A stretch of 64,000 bases of DNA from Thiosulfatihalobacter marinus (GTDB lineage Bacteria; Pseudomonadota; Alphaproteobacteria; Rhodobacterales; Rhodobacteraceae): the NCBI RefSeq assembly GCF_016019955.1, contig NZ_JAECRZ010000004.1, positions 305,054-369,053 on the forward strand, read 5' to 3'. Within the stretch, counting starts at the first letter, position 1, and each line of letters opens with the position of its first letter. The notes below the pieces were generated by a model. The model was not told the origin of the DNA, made no database searches, and worked only from the letters and a program-made list of their open reading frames with translations. The translations under genes and the position numbers were made by a program. This document shows positions 9,283-17,829 of this stretch, piece by piece.

Positions 9283-9366
9283 ATGTCCGGTTCCGGATTG
9301 CAAAAGCTGTCATTTGTTCTTCTTGTCATCCTGATCCTGTACGTTTCCATCGCGGGAGGCGTGTGA
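9283..9366 (+). CDS. 27-residue single-span membrane peptide
   Basis: An ATG at 9283 opens a frame of 27 codons whose centre, LSFVLLVILILYVSIAGGV, is one hydrophobic segment. The stop TGA shares its last base with the ATG of the XpaC-family gene (TGATG), so translation of the two is probably coupled. The strong hydrophobicity and the overlap make chance unlikely. It could be a small component or anchor of the membrane-stress-like cluster downstream; this is an inference. Confidence 0.55.
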   Translation: MSGSGLQKLSFVLLVILILYVSIAGGV

Positions 9367-10235
9367 TGGCACGGAAATTTGGCGGCAAATTCAGCCCCGG
9401 CAATGGTGATACGCCGCCTGTCGGGGCATTTCAGGGCGCGCGCCGCAGCCGTGTGGGCGGACGTGTGAACCTGCTGTTCCTTGCGCCACTGCCGTTGATC
9501 TGGCAGGCCTTTGGCAATGGTCCCGGCGCGCTTGTGCTGAACCTTGCCGCGCTTGGCACCCTGCTTTTGGCGGCGTGGCTGACCCGCGAGGGGCTGCTGG
9601 CACAGGAAGCCTATGACGCGCGCACCGTGGCCCGCCGCCCGGCGTTGCCACGCAAGATGCTTGGATCGGTCCTGACCGGCGCCGGTCTGGCCGTGGCCGG
9701 TTTTGCCGCCGGTGGCGACATCCTTGCGCCGATCGCCTATGCCGTGGTCGGCACCGTTCTGCATTTTCTCGCCTTTGGCCCGGACCCGCTGCAAAACAAG
9801 GGGCTGGAAGGCGTGGACCTGTTTCAGACCGATCGTGTCGCCCGCGCCGTGGACGAGGCCGAAGAGCATCTGCGCGCCATGTCCGAGGCCATCAAACGCG
9901 CCGGCGACCGCACGCTTGAAACCCGGGTCGGGCAGTTTCAGCAGGCCGCCCGCGCCTTGTTCCGCACCGTCGAAAACGATCCGCGCGATCTGACCGCGGC
10001 CCGGCGTTATCTTGGCGTCTACCTGCTGGGGGCGCGCGACGCGACCGTCAAGTTCGCCGATATCTATTCGCGCACCCGCAACGCCGAAGCGCGTGCCGAT
10101 TACGCGGCGTTACTGGATGATCTTGAACAGAATTTTGCCACCAGAAACCAGAAACTGTTGCTGGACGACCGCAGCGACCTGACCATTGAAATCGACGTTC
10201 TGCGCGAACGTTTGCAGCGCGAAGGTGTGCGTTAA
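9366..10235 (+). CDS. XpaC family (5-bromo-4-chloroindolyl phosphate hydrolysis) membrane protein
   Basis: This 289-residue protein has hydrophobic segments around residues 33-70 and 100-135, then a helical cytoplasmic C-terminal half. The segment RYLGVYLLGARDATVKFADIYSRT is typical of the XpaC family, named for a Bacillus phenotype. The family is often encoded beside TelA. Here TelA follows after 23 bases. The true enzymatic activity, if any, is unclear; a structural role at the membrane is equally possible. Confidence 0.8.
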   Translation: MARKFGGKFSPGNGDTPPVGAFQGARRSRVGGRVNLLFLAPLPLIWQAFGNGPGALVLNLAALGTLLLAAWLTREGLLAQEAYDARTVARRPALPRKMLGSVLTGAGLAVAGFAAGGDILAPIAYAVVGTVLHFLAFGPDPLQNKGLEGVDLFQTDRVARAVDEAEEHLRAMSEAIKRAGDRTLETRVGQFQQAARALFRTVENDPRDLTAARRYLGVYLLGARDATVKFADIYSRTRNAEARADYAALLDDLEQNFATRNQKLLLDDRSDLTIEIDVLRERLQREGVR

Positions 10236-10258
10236 CGCCCTTCAGAAAGGAACCCATC

Positions 10259-11458
10259 ATGTCCCAGACCACCCGCCAAAAGGCCGAGGCCGTCATCACC
10301 GAACTGGAAAACGTGACCGCCGTGGAATTGCCCGAACCCGCCGATGCCGCGGCCATCGTGCCGCTGGAACAGGCCGATGCGCCCGTATCGGCGGAAATCA
10401 CCCGCCGCATGGCCGAGCTGGACATGAGCGATTCCAATTCGATCGTGTCCTTTGGATCCGCCGCCCAGGCCGAATTGCAAGAGATCAGCCAGGCCATGTT
10501 GCAGGATGTGCGCAACAAGGATGTCGGCCCCGCAGGGGATTCCCTGCGCGATATCGTCACCACCATTCGCGGGTTTTCCGTGTCCGAGCTGGACGTGCGC
10601 CGCGAACGCTCGCTCTGGGAAAGGCTGTTGGGCCGTGCCGCGCCGTTTGCCAAGTTCACCGCCCGTTTCGAAGACGTTCAGGGCCAGATCGACAAGATCA
10701 CAGACAACCTGCTCAGCCACGAACACAAGCTGCTGAAAGATATCAAATCGCTGGACCTGCTGTATGACAAGACATTGAATTTCTACGATGAACTGGCGCT
10801 TTACATCGCGGCGGGCGAGGCCAGGATCGCCGAACTGGATGCCAGCGACATCCCCGCGAAAGAGGCCGAGGTTCAGGCGGCGGACGAAACCGCCCAGGTG
10901 ATGAAGGCCCAGGAACTGCGCGATCTGCGCGCCGCGCGGGATGATCTGGAACGCCGCGTGCATGATCTCAAGCTGACGCGCCAGGTGACGATGCAATCCC
11001 TGCCCTCGATCCGGCTGGTGCAGGAAAACGACAAGTCGCTCGTGACCAAGATCAACTCGACGCTGGTCAATACCGTGCCGCTCTGGGAAACCCAGCTGGC
11101 ACAGGCGGTCACGATCCAGCGCAGCGCCGAGGCCGCCGCCGCCGTGCGCGATGCCAATGATCTGACCAACGAATTGTTGACTGCCAACGCCAGGAACCTG
11201 CGCGACAGCAACAAGGTGGTGCGCGAGGAAATGGAACGGGGCGTGTTCGATATCGAGGCCGTGAAACAGGCGAACGCAGATCTGATCGCCACCATCAACG
11301 AAAGCCTTCAGATCGCCGACGAAGGCAAGGCGCGCCGCGCCGCCGCCGAAGCGGAGATGAAGAAGATGGAGGCCGAACTGCGCGACACGCTGGCCGCCGC
11401 CAAGGCACGCAAGACCGGGCTGGGCGATACCGCCGCCACATCCGTTCCCCCGGCGTGA
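10259..11458 (+). CDS. TelA/KlaA-like toxic anion resistance family protein
   Basis: The 399-residue protein is almost entirely helical. It carries LWERLLGRAAPFAKFTARFEDVQGQID and LYDKTLNFYDELALYIAAGE, the core of the TelA family, followed by a long coiled-coil region. TelA proteins were linked to tellurite and membrane-stress resistance, with no defined chemistry. The start has an AGAAAGGAA site. The stop overlaps the GTG of the next gene (GTGA), which argues for co-translation within this cluster. Confidence 0.88.
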   Translation: MSQTTRQKAEAVITELENVTAVELPEPADAAAIVPLEQADAPVSAEITRRMAELDMSDSNSIVSFGSAAQAELQEISQAMLQDVRNKDVGPAGDSLRDIVTTIRGFSVSELDVRRERSLWERLLGRAAPFAKFTARFEDVQGQIDKITDNLLSHEHKLLKDIKSLDLLYDKTLNFYDELALYIAAGEARIAELDASDIPAKEAEVQAADETAQVMKAQELRDLRAARDDLERRVHDLKLTRQVTMQSLPSIRLVQENDKSLVTKINSTLVNTVPLWETQLAQAVTIQRSAEAAAAVRDANDLTNELLTANARNLRDSNKVVREEMERGVFDIEAVKQANADLIATINESLQIADEGKARRAAAEAEMKKMEAELRDTLAAAKARKTGLGDTAATSVPPA

Positions 11459-12375
11459 GGCACACGGGCGGCATCCTGACGGCGCTGGCGCTGGTGGTGC
11501 TGGCATCCTGTGTCAGCACGGACACCGGCACCACGCGCGCGCCCGCGCCCGAGGCCCGCGCGCCCTCGGCGCAAAGCCAGGCATTGCGCACCTATTATGC
11601 CCGCGTTCAGAACGATCTCCTTGCACGCGGGCTGATGCGCACCGATGGCGGCGGGCCGGACACCCCGTTCACACCCGACATGCTGGCCCGCAACTTTGAA
11701 CGCATCGCCTTTTATGACGAATACGAACTGGATCGCGGTTTGCGCGCCGCATCGGGACAAGCCGGCCAGTTGCGCCGCTGGCCCGGCCCGGTGCGGGTGG
11801 CGGTAGAGTTCGGCCCCTCCGTTCCCAAAACCCAGCGCAACAAAGACCGCGAGACCATTGCCGCCTATGTCCCCCGGCTCGCCGCGGCCACCGGCCATCC
11901 TGTCACGATGACATCGCAACGGGCGAATTTTTTCGTCCTGATCATGGGCGAAGATGACCGGGACGCCCTTGAAACCCGTGTCCGCGAACTGGTGCCCGGC
12001 GCCAGCAGCGCCACGCTCAACCTGTTCCGCGACGTCCCGCGCAACATCCACTGTTTCGTGGCCGCCTTTTCGTCGCCAACCAACGTCAACCACTACACCA
12101 GCGCCATCGCGCTCATACGCGCCGAACATCCCGACCTGCTGCGCGAATCCTGCATCCACGAGGAAATCGCCCAGGGATTGGGCCTTGCCAATGACAGCCC
12201 CGACGCGCGCCCGTCGATCTTCAATGATGACGACGAATTCGCCCTGCTGACCACCCATGACGAAAAACTGCTGTCGATCCTGTATGACGACCGCCTTGCG
12301 CCCGGCATGTCACTGGAACAGGCCCGCCCCGTCATCCGCATCCTGGCCCGCGAACAGACGGGCCGCATCTACTAA
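11455..12375 (+). CDS. DUF2927 domain lipoprotein
   Basis: The protein has 306 residues. The N-terminus is a lipoprotein signal with lipobox VLASC, so Cys19 would be acylated and the protein held on the periplasmic face. The rest contains HCFVAAFSS and ESCIHEEIAQGLGLANDSPDARPSIFNDDDEFALLT. This last segment holds the HEEIAQ histidine-glutamate pair typical of DUF2927 and reminiscent of metalloprotease-like domains. It starts at a GTG overlapping the telA stop. The function is unknown; location in the cluster suggests the outer-face partner of the membrane complex. Confidence 0.82.
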   Translation: MRHTGGILTALALVVLASCVSTDTGTTRAPAPEARAPSAQSQALRTYYARVQNDLLARGLMRTDGGGPDTPFTPDMLARNFERIAFYDEYELDRGLRAASGQAGQLRRWPGPVRVAVEFGPSVPKTQRNKDRETIAAYVPRLAAATGHPVTMTSQRANFFVLIMGEDDRDALETRVRELVPGASSATLNLFRDVPRNIHCFVAAFSSPTNVNHYTSAIALIRAEHPDLLRESCIHEEIAQGLGLANDSPDARPSIFNDDDEFALLTTHDEKLLSILYDDRLAPGMSLEQARPVIRILAREQTGRIY

Positions 12376-12406
12376 GTCCAAAGACACCCCGAAAGGAACC
12401 GATCCC

Positions 12407-13525
12407 ATGGGCATTTTCGATTTTCTCACCGGCGAATTCATCGACGTCATTCACTGGGTCGACGACACCCGCGACACCCTGGTCTGGCGCTTCGAACGTG
12501 AAGGGCACGAAATCAAGTACGGCGCCAAGCTCACCGTTCGCGAGGGCCAGTCCGCCGTGTTCGTGCACGAAGGCCAGCTGGCCGATGTCTTCACCCCCGG
12601 TCTCTACATGCTCGAAACCAACAACATGCCGGTGATGACCACCCTGCAAAGCTGGGATCACGGTTTCAAAAGCCCGTTCAAATCGGAAATCTACTTCGTC
12701 AACACCACCCGCTTTACCGATCTGAAATGGGGCACCAAGAACCCGATCATGGCGCGCGACCCTGAATTCGGCCCCGTGCGTCTGCGCGCCTACGGCACCT
12801 ATGCCATTCGCGTCATCGATCCGGCCCGCTTCCTGACCGAGATCGTCGGCACCGATGGCGAATTCACCATGGACGAGATCAGCTTCCAGATCCGCAACAT
12901 CATCGTGCAGGAATTCTCCCGCGTGATCTCAGGCTCGGGCATTCCCGTTCTGGACATGGCCGCCAATACCTCCGATCTGGGCAAGCTGGTCGTGGCGGAA
13001 ATCGCCCCCACCCTGGCCGAATACGGTCTCACGATGCCGGAACTCTATATCGAGAACATTTCCCTCCCCCCCGCCGTCGAACGAGCGATGGACAAACGCA
13101 CCTCCATGGGCATTGTCGGGGATCTGGGCAAATATACGCAATTCTCCGCCGCCGAAGCCATGACCGCCGCGGCCCAGACCCCCAATTCCGGCATGGCCGC
13201 CGGGCTGGGTGCCGGCATGGGTATGGCCATGGCCCAGCAAATGGCCAATCCCGGCCACAATCCCGGCCCCTGGGGCGCCCGCCCCGCCACCGCCCAGCCC
13301 GCCCCGCCCCCGCCGCCGGTCGAACATGTCTGGCACATTGCCGAAAACGGCGCCACCAGGGGACCATTTTCCAAGGCGGCGCTGGGCCGCATGGCATCGC
13401 AGGGCGAAATCACCCGCGAAACCTATGTCTGGACCGCCGGTCAGGACGGCTGGAAGCGTGCCGAAGACGTTGCCGAACTGGCCCGGCTGTTCACCATCCT
13501 GCCGCCGCCGCCACCCGGCGCCTGA
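12407..13525 (+). CDS. SPFH/Band 7 'virion core' protein with C-terminal GYF_2 domain
   Basis: Residues 1-240 form an SPFH-like domain (MGIFDFLTGEFIDVIHW, then YGAKLTVREGQSAVFVHEGQLADVFTPGLYML) like Bacillus YdjI. A methionine- and proline-rich linker follows, and residues about 305-365 (VWHIAENGATRGPFSKAALGRMASQGEI) are a GYF_2 domain. The start ATG at 12407 has GAAAGGAA upstream; the longer open frame has no similarity. SPFH proteins organise membrane patches. In Bacillus, YdjI works with YdjG and PspA, and a YdjG-like gene follows here. Confidence 0.87.
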   Translation: MGIFDFLTGEFIDVIHWVDDTRDTLVWRFEREGHEIKYGAKLTVREGQSAVFVHEGQLADVFTPGLYMLETNNMPVMTTLQSWDHGFKSPFKSEIYFVNTTRFTDLKWGTKNPIMARDPEFGPVRLRAYGTYAIRVIDPARFLTEIVGTDGEFTMDEISFQIRNIIVQEFSRVISGSGIPVLDMAANTSDLGKLVVAEIAPTLAEYGLTMPELYIENISLPPAVERAMDKRTSMGIVGDLGKYTQFSAAEAMTAAAQTPNSGMAAGLGAGMGMAMAQQMANPGHNPGPWGARPATAQPAPPPPPVEHVWHIAENGATRGPFSKAALGRMASQGEITRETYVWTAGQDGWKRAEDVAELARLFTILPPPPPGA

Positions 13526-13589
13526 TCGACCATCCGCAACCCACAGGCCCAAGCCGGAACCACCCCCGCCGCACAACCCGCGGCCCCGC

Positions 13590-13623
13590 TTTCATTGTTC
13601 CCGCAAATACTCCCGCCGGAGGC
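13590..13623 (+). repeat. dispersed Rhodobacterales intergenic repeat supplying a ribosome-binding site
   Basis: The stretch begins TTTCATTGTTC and ends ATACTCCCGCCGGAGGC. A near copy lies at 33505. Its terminal GGAGG stands 8 bases before the ATG of the zinc-ribbon gene, so the repeat seems to provide the ribosome-binding site. Related variants are seen at 26306 and 8048. Confidence 0.6.
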
Positions 13624-13630
13624 ATCCAAC

Positions 13631-14737
13631 ATGTCGGCCACACCGCCCCCCGCCCCTCAGGAAACCCACGGCTTTCCCTGCCCGCAATGCGGCGCCGACA
13701 TCCGCTTTGCCCCCCGGCAGGGCAAACTGATCTGCGACCATTGCGGCTATGAAGAACCGATCGACCAGGGCGACCGCAGCGCCGCGATCTCCGAACTGGA
13801 TTTCAAATCCGCCCTGACCGATCAACTGCCCCAGGCCGAAATCGTCGAGACACGCGTCACGACCTGCCCGAACTGCGCCGCGCAAATCACCTTCGACGGC
13901 GATACCCATGCCACCGAATGCCCGTTCTGCGCCACGCCCGTGGTGGTCGATACCGGTTTGCACCGCCTGATCAAACCCCGCGCGGTATTGCCCTTTCAAC
14001 TGGACGAACGCACCGCCCACAAGGCCATGAACGATTGGCTGGGACGGCTCTGGTTCGCGCCCTCCGGCTTGCAGGACTATGCCCGCAAGGGGCGCAGGAT
14101 GAACGGCATCTACGTCCCTTACTGGACCTATGACGCCGACACCCGGTCCAGCTATTCGGGCGAACGCGGCACCATCTACTATGTCACCCAAACCGTGATG
14201 CAGGATGGCAAGCAGGTGCAGAAACAAGTCCAGAAAATCCGCTGGTCCCCCGCATCCGGACGGGTCAAACGCTGGTTTGACGATGTGCTTGTCCTGGCCT
14301 CCCGCGCCCTGCCCAAGAAATATACCGACGCATTGGAACCCTGGGATCTGTCAGCGCTGGAACCTTACGCCCCCGAATACCTCGCCGGGTTCCAGGCCGA
14401 AGGCTATACCGTCACGCTCGAAGACGGCTACGATCAGGCGCGCGCGCATATGGACGCCGTGATCCGGCGCGACGTGGCCTTTGACATCGGCGGCGATCGC
14501 CAGCGCATTCACAGGGTGTCCACCACGGTCAGCGATGTCACGTTCAAGCATATCCTGCTGCCTGTCTGGCTGGCCGCCTACAAATACCGGGGCAAGACCT
14601 ACCGCTTCGTGGTCAACGGCCAGACCGGGCGGGTTCAGGGCGAACGTCCGTGGTCGGCCTGGAAAATTGCGGCCGCGGTTGTGCTCGGGGCCATTGTCGC
14701 CGCCGGAATCGGCTATATCATCGCCCAGACGCAATAA
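13631..14737 (+). CDS. zinc-ribbon membrane protein, YdjG-like
   Basis: This 368-residue protein starts with two zinc ribbons, CPQCGADI...CDHCG (residues about 17-39) and CPNCAAQI...CPFCAT (about 78-100). A globular middle contains IYVPYWTYDADTRSSYSG, and one C-terminal membrane segment (AAAVVLGAIVAAGIGYII) ends it. Such proteins are often misannotated as primosomal protein N'. The layout resembles Bacillus YdjG, partner of the SPFH protein YdjI. The start is placed at the ATG after GGAGG. It is probably the last gene of the cluster. Confidence 0.82.
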   Translation: MSATPPPAPQETHGFPCPQCGADIRFAPRQGKLICDHCGYEEPIDQGDRSAAISELDFKSALTDQLPQAEIVETRVTTCPNCAAQITFDGDTHATECPFCATPVVVDTGLHRLIKPRAVLPFQLDERTAHKAMNDWLGRLWFAPSGLQDYARKGRRMNGIYVPYWTYDADTRSSYSGERGTIYYVTQTVMQDGKQVQKQVQKIRWSPASGRVKRWFDDVLVLASRALPKKYTDALEPWDLSALEPYAPEYLAGFQAEGYTVTLEDGYDQARAHMDAVIRRDVAFDIGGDRQRIHRVSTTVSDVTFKHILLPVWLAAYKYRGKTYRFVVNGQTGRVQGERPWSAWKIAAAVVLGAIVAAGIGYIIAQTQ

Positions 14738-14755
14738 AAGAACCGGAAACACGCG

Positions 14756-15427
14756 ATGACCACCCACTCCGCTCTGCAAGAGCTTCTGAGCGCCCGTCAC
14801 TCCTGCCGCGCCTTCCGCCCGGATCCGGTGCCGCGCGACGTGATTGCACAGATCCTGCGCGATGCGGGGCGCGTGCCGTCCTGGTGCAACGCCCAGCCCT
14901 GGCAGGTGCGCGTGACTTCCGGCGCCGCCACCAACGCATTCCGCGCGGCGATGCTCGACGCCTTCGACAACGCCGCGTCCAGTTGTGATTTCGAACCGCC
15001 CTCGGGCTATACCGGCCCGCGTCAGGCCCGGCGCCGCACCTGCGGGCTGCAACTTTACCAGGCGGTGGGCATCGAACGCGGCGACCGGGCGGGCCGCGCT
15101 GCGCAAATGCGCGAAAACTACCGGCTGTTCGGCGCGCCGCATCTGGCGATGATCACCACCGCCGCCGAACTGGGCACCTATGGCGCGCTCGATTGCGGCG
15201 GCTTCATCACCGCTTTCTGCCTCAGCGCGACGGCACAGGGTGTCGCCACCGTTCCCCAGGCCGCGCTGGCCTTTTACGCGAATGAGGTCCGCGCCCATTT
15301 CGCCATCCCCGCAGACGAGAAAATCCTCGCCGCGATCTCGTTTGGCTACCCGGACACTGACAATCCCGCCAACGCCTTTCGCACCGAACGCGCGGCGCTG
15401 GAAGAATTCGTCACCTGGCTGGATTGA
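14756..15427 (+). CDS. nitroreductase family protein
   Basis: The 223-residue protein is an FMN-dependent nitroreductase. The N-terminal RHSCRAFRPDPVPRDVIAQIL and VPSWCNAQPWQVRV are the FMN-binding signature, and the C-terminal FGYPD repeats the family pattern. The enzymes reduce nitroaromatics, quinones or flavin-linked substrates with NAD(P)H. It follows the cluster by 18 bases. The next gene is in the same frame only five bases or so after its stop, so the two may be one transcript. Confidence 0.88.
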   Translation: MTTHSALQELLSARHSCRAFRPDPVPRDVIAQILRDAGRVPSWCNAQPWQVRVTSGAATNAFRAAMLDAFDNAASSCDFEPPSGYTGPRQARRRTCGLQLYQAVGIERGDRAGRAAQMRENYRLFGAPHLAMITTAAELGTYGALDCGGFITAFCLSATAQGVATVPQAALAFYANEVRAHFAIPADEKILAAISFGYPDTDNPANAFRTERAALEEFVTWLD

Positions 15428-15451
15428 CGGCATGGCATCGAAAAAGACCTT

Positions 15452-16189
15452 TTGCGCAGGTTTCTCAAAGGCATCGAAACCGGCGACGCCATGGCGGCGG
15501 CGGTTGTGAACGAAGACAAATACATACAACACAACCCCCAGACCCACGAGGGCCGCGAAGGTATTGCCGCCCTGTTCGCGCGGCTGTCCAGAACCTCGCC
15601 CAAGGTCACGTTCTGCCGGGTGTTCGAGGACGGCGACTATGCCTTTGCCCACAACCTCTACGATTTCTCCAGCCTGCGCGCCGCCTTCGAAGTGTTTCGC
15701 TTCGAAGACGGGCAGGCGGTCGAACATTGGGACAATATCCAGCCCCTGCGCGGGCCAAACCCCGCCGGGCGCGGTATGCTGGATGGCGAAACCGCAATCT
15801 CCGATCTCGACAGGACCGAGGCAAACCGGTCGCTTGCCCGTGACTTTTTGTTGCGCGCCCTCATTCCGGCGGATGAAGGCCAACTGAAGGCCCGCGCCGC
15901 CGCGACCCTCGTTCAACACAACCCCGATCTGTCCGACGGTGCCGATGCCCTGTACGCAGCCCTGACCGACGCGGCCCCCGGCCCGCTGTCTCTCTCCTAC
16001 ACCCATTTGCACCGCGTCCTGGCCGAGGGCAATTTTGTGCTCTGTGTCAGCGAGGGGTATCGCGACAGCGTGCATTCCAGCCTTTACGATCTGTTTCGTT
16101 TTGAAACCGGGCGGATCGTCGAACACTGGGGCACGATCGAAACCATTCCGCCCCGAAGCGAATGGAAGAACGACAACGGCAAGTTCTGA
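15452..16189 (+). CDS. tandem NTF2/SnoaL-like domain protein, start region apparently frameshifted
   Basis: Two SnoaL/NTF2-like domains lie in tandem over about 245 residues: the first has FLKGIETGDA and EDKYIQHNPQTHEG, the second has ATLVQHNPDLSDG and FRFETGRIVEHWGTIE. No ATG opens this frame at the expected place; the first possible start is the TTG at 15452. The ATG at 15432 would give MASKKDLLRRFLKG if the A run at 15441-15445 held six instead of five A. A one-base loss, a sequencing error or slippage at that run is therefore likely. Function unknown. Confidence 0.72.
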   Translation: MRRFLKGIETGDAMAAAVVNEDKYIQHNPQTHEGREGIAALFARLSRTSPKVTFCRVFEDGDYAFAHNLYDFSSLRAAFEVFRFEDGQAVEHWDNIQPLRGPNPAGRGMLDGETAISDLDRTEANRSLARDFLLRALIPADEGQLKARAAATLVQHNPDLSDGADALYAALTDAAPGPLSLSYTHLHRVLAEGNFVLCVSEGYRDSVHSSLYDLFRFETGRIVEHWGTIETIPPRSEWKNDNGKF

Positions 16190-16327
16190 GAACGCGCGCC
16201 CGGACCCTGACAATCCGATCCAACGCCCCATTGGCGCGGCATCAAGCCGGCCAATCAGAAAACCCGCGCTGCCGTCGGCAGGTTCTGATATTCTGGCCCG
16301 ACCTGAAAGAATCCGAAAGTGTCGCAC

Positions 16328-16693
16328 ATGCAGTATTCCATTCTTCTCGAAGACTCCGACGGCATATCCTATTTCGAGGACAGAGTGGCCGATCTTCCGC
16401 TTGTGAATTTCGTTCCACCCGCTGCGCCGCTGAACATGTCGGATCCGCTGGCGGCAACCGGGTTTGTGTTCCTGACCCTGCCCGCCGGTTGGAAAGGCAT
16501 CCGGCATCGCTCGCCGAATCGCCAGATCGCGGCGATCCTGTCAGGCCGGTTCCGGGTCGAGGCCGGATCGGGCGAAATACGCGACTTTACCGCCGGCGAT
16601 CTGTTCTGGATGGAAGACACCACCGGCGCCGGACATATCTCATCGGCCGAAGGCGATGTTCCGGCCACGATGGTCATTACCCAACTGGCCTGA
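16328..16693 (+). CDS. small cupin-fold protein
   Basis: This 121-residue protein has a single barrel with LTLPAGWKGIRHRSPNRQIAAILSGRFRVEAGSGEIRDFTAGDLFWMEDTTGAGHIS. The order matches cupin motifs 1 and 2, although the classic HxH is reduced to RHRS and the late histidine is kept. The open frame reaches a GTG at 16319; the ATG at 16328 is preferred. It has no obvious functional partner. Confidence 0.65.
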   Translation: MQYSILLEDSDGISYFEDRVADLPLVNFVPPAAPLNMSDPLAATGFVFLTLPAGWKGIRHRSPNRQIAAILSGRFRVEAGSGEIRDFTAGDLFWMEDTTGAGHISSAEGDVPATMVITQLA

Positions 16694-16743
16694 AGGCCGC
16701 GCGGGTCGGCCATCCCCGGGCGGCACAACGGCCGCCTGCGTGC

Positions 16744-17829
16744 TCACGCGCGCGGGCCCGCCCTGCCAGGGGACGACAGAACGCCCTTGATCTCCCCGCT
16801 TTCCACAAAGGCCAGCGCGCTTTCGTGAATGCGCTCTGACCGGTCCAGCCCGACCACCCGCCGTCTGCGGAACAGGAACATCTTGCCCCAGCCCTGCCAG
16901 GTGCCCACCATCGGCGCTTCGGGGTTGGTTTCGAACCGGGCACGCCATCCCCTCGGCAGCGCCACGTCGCAGCTCTCCAGTTTTTCCAGCATCCAGACCA
17001 GCGGAATATTCGACAGCGGCCGCGCCGCGCCAAACCCGCCCAGCATCCCGCCCACATCGCCATGCGCACCGCGAAACCACATCTGTTCGACACGCCCGTC
17101 CCAGCTTTCGGAACATTCCCACAACACCGGCGCGAACACTTCGCGGGTTTCATCCAGCCCCAGCGCATGAAACCCGCGCTTCACGATCGGGCTCAGATGA
17201 TGGTTATGGTGGCTGTGCCGCTCCTCGGTCAGCCGCCACAGCAGCGGCAGCCGCAGGCCCAGCGCCTTGACCGTGTCCCACACCCCGACCATCTCGATCT
17301 TCACATCCGCGTGGCAGAAATTTCGCGCAAAGACCCTTGCCGCCTCGCTGTCCGGCGTCCTTTCGTAATGCCGGTACAGGGTGCGGATATTGCGCTCGGT
17401 CGCGCAAGGCGCCCGCAACAGCCCCACCCGGTCAATCGCCCCGGCCAGTGAGCGCACCGCGAAGGCGCCGCGCGAATAGCCCATCAGCACGATCCGGTCT
17501 CCGGGACGATAGCGCGACGCCAGATAACCATAGGCGCGCCGGATCTGCCGGTTGATCCCGCGCCCCATCATCACGTCCAGCGTCTTGCCCCAGCCCGGCC
17601 ACTGCACGCCAGCCTCGTAATAGACCGAAATTTCCGCGCCCATCTCCTGCAACAGCCGAAACGTCAGGCCCGCGTTGGTTTCCTGCCCCGGCTCCAGCGT
17701 CGACATGGTGCCGTCCAGAATGATCACATGGGTCAACGGGCCACGGCGGGCAACAGCCTTGGAATGGTCGCTGCTCAGCCCCCGGCCAAGCCAGCCCAGT
17801 ATCCGTTCATGCAGCCGCTTCAGAGGCAT
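16744..17829 (-). CDS. DUF2235 (Tle1-like) alpha/beta hydrolase
   Basis: The 361-residue protein carries VIILDGTMSTLEPGQETNAG near the N-terminus and the nucleophile elbow VLMGYSRGAFAVRSLAG (GxSxG), both characteristic of DUF2235, the fold of type VI phospholipase Tle1. It has no VgrG, immunity or secretion partner nearby, so a housekeeping esterase is as likely as an effector. Its start lies 23 bases inside the end of the upstream molybdoenzyme gene, which suggests coupling. Confidence 0.82.
   Translation of the reverse strand: MPLKRLHERILGWLGRGLSSDHSKAVARRGPLTHVIILDGTMSTLEPGQETNAGLTFRLLQEMGAEISVYYEAGVQWPGWGKTLDVMMGRGINRQIRRAYGYLASRYRPGDRIVLMGYSRGAFAVRSLAGAIDRVGLLRAPCATERNIRTLYRHYERTPDSEAARVFARNFCHADVKIEMVGVWDTVKALGLRLPLLWRLTEERHSHHNHHLSPIVKRGFHALGLDETREVFAPVLWECSESWDGRVEQMWFRGAHGDVGGMLGGFGAARPLSNIPLVWMLEKLESCDVALPRGWRARFETNPEAPMVGTWQGWGKMFLFRRRRVVGLDRSERIHESALAFVESGEIKGVLSSPGRAGPRA

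Noticed and set aside
14351..16507. A 718-codon minus-strand frame opposite the zinc-ribbon, nitroreductase and NTF2-like genes
   Set aside because: It crosses three recognisable genes on the other strand and has no family features.
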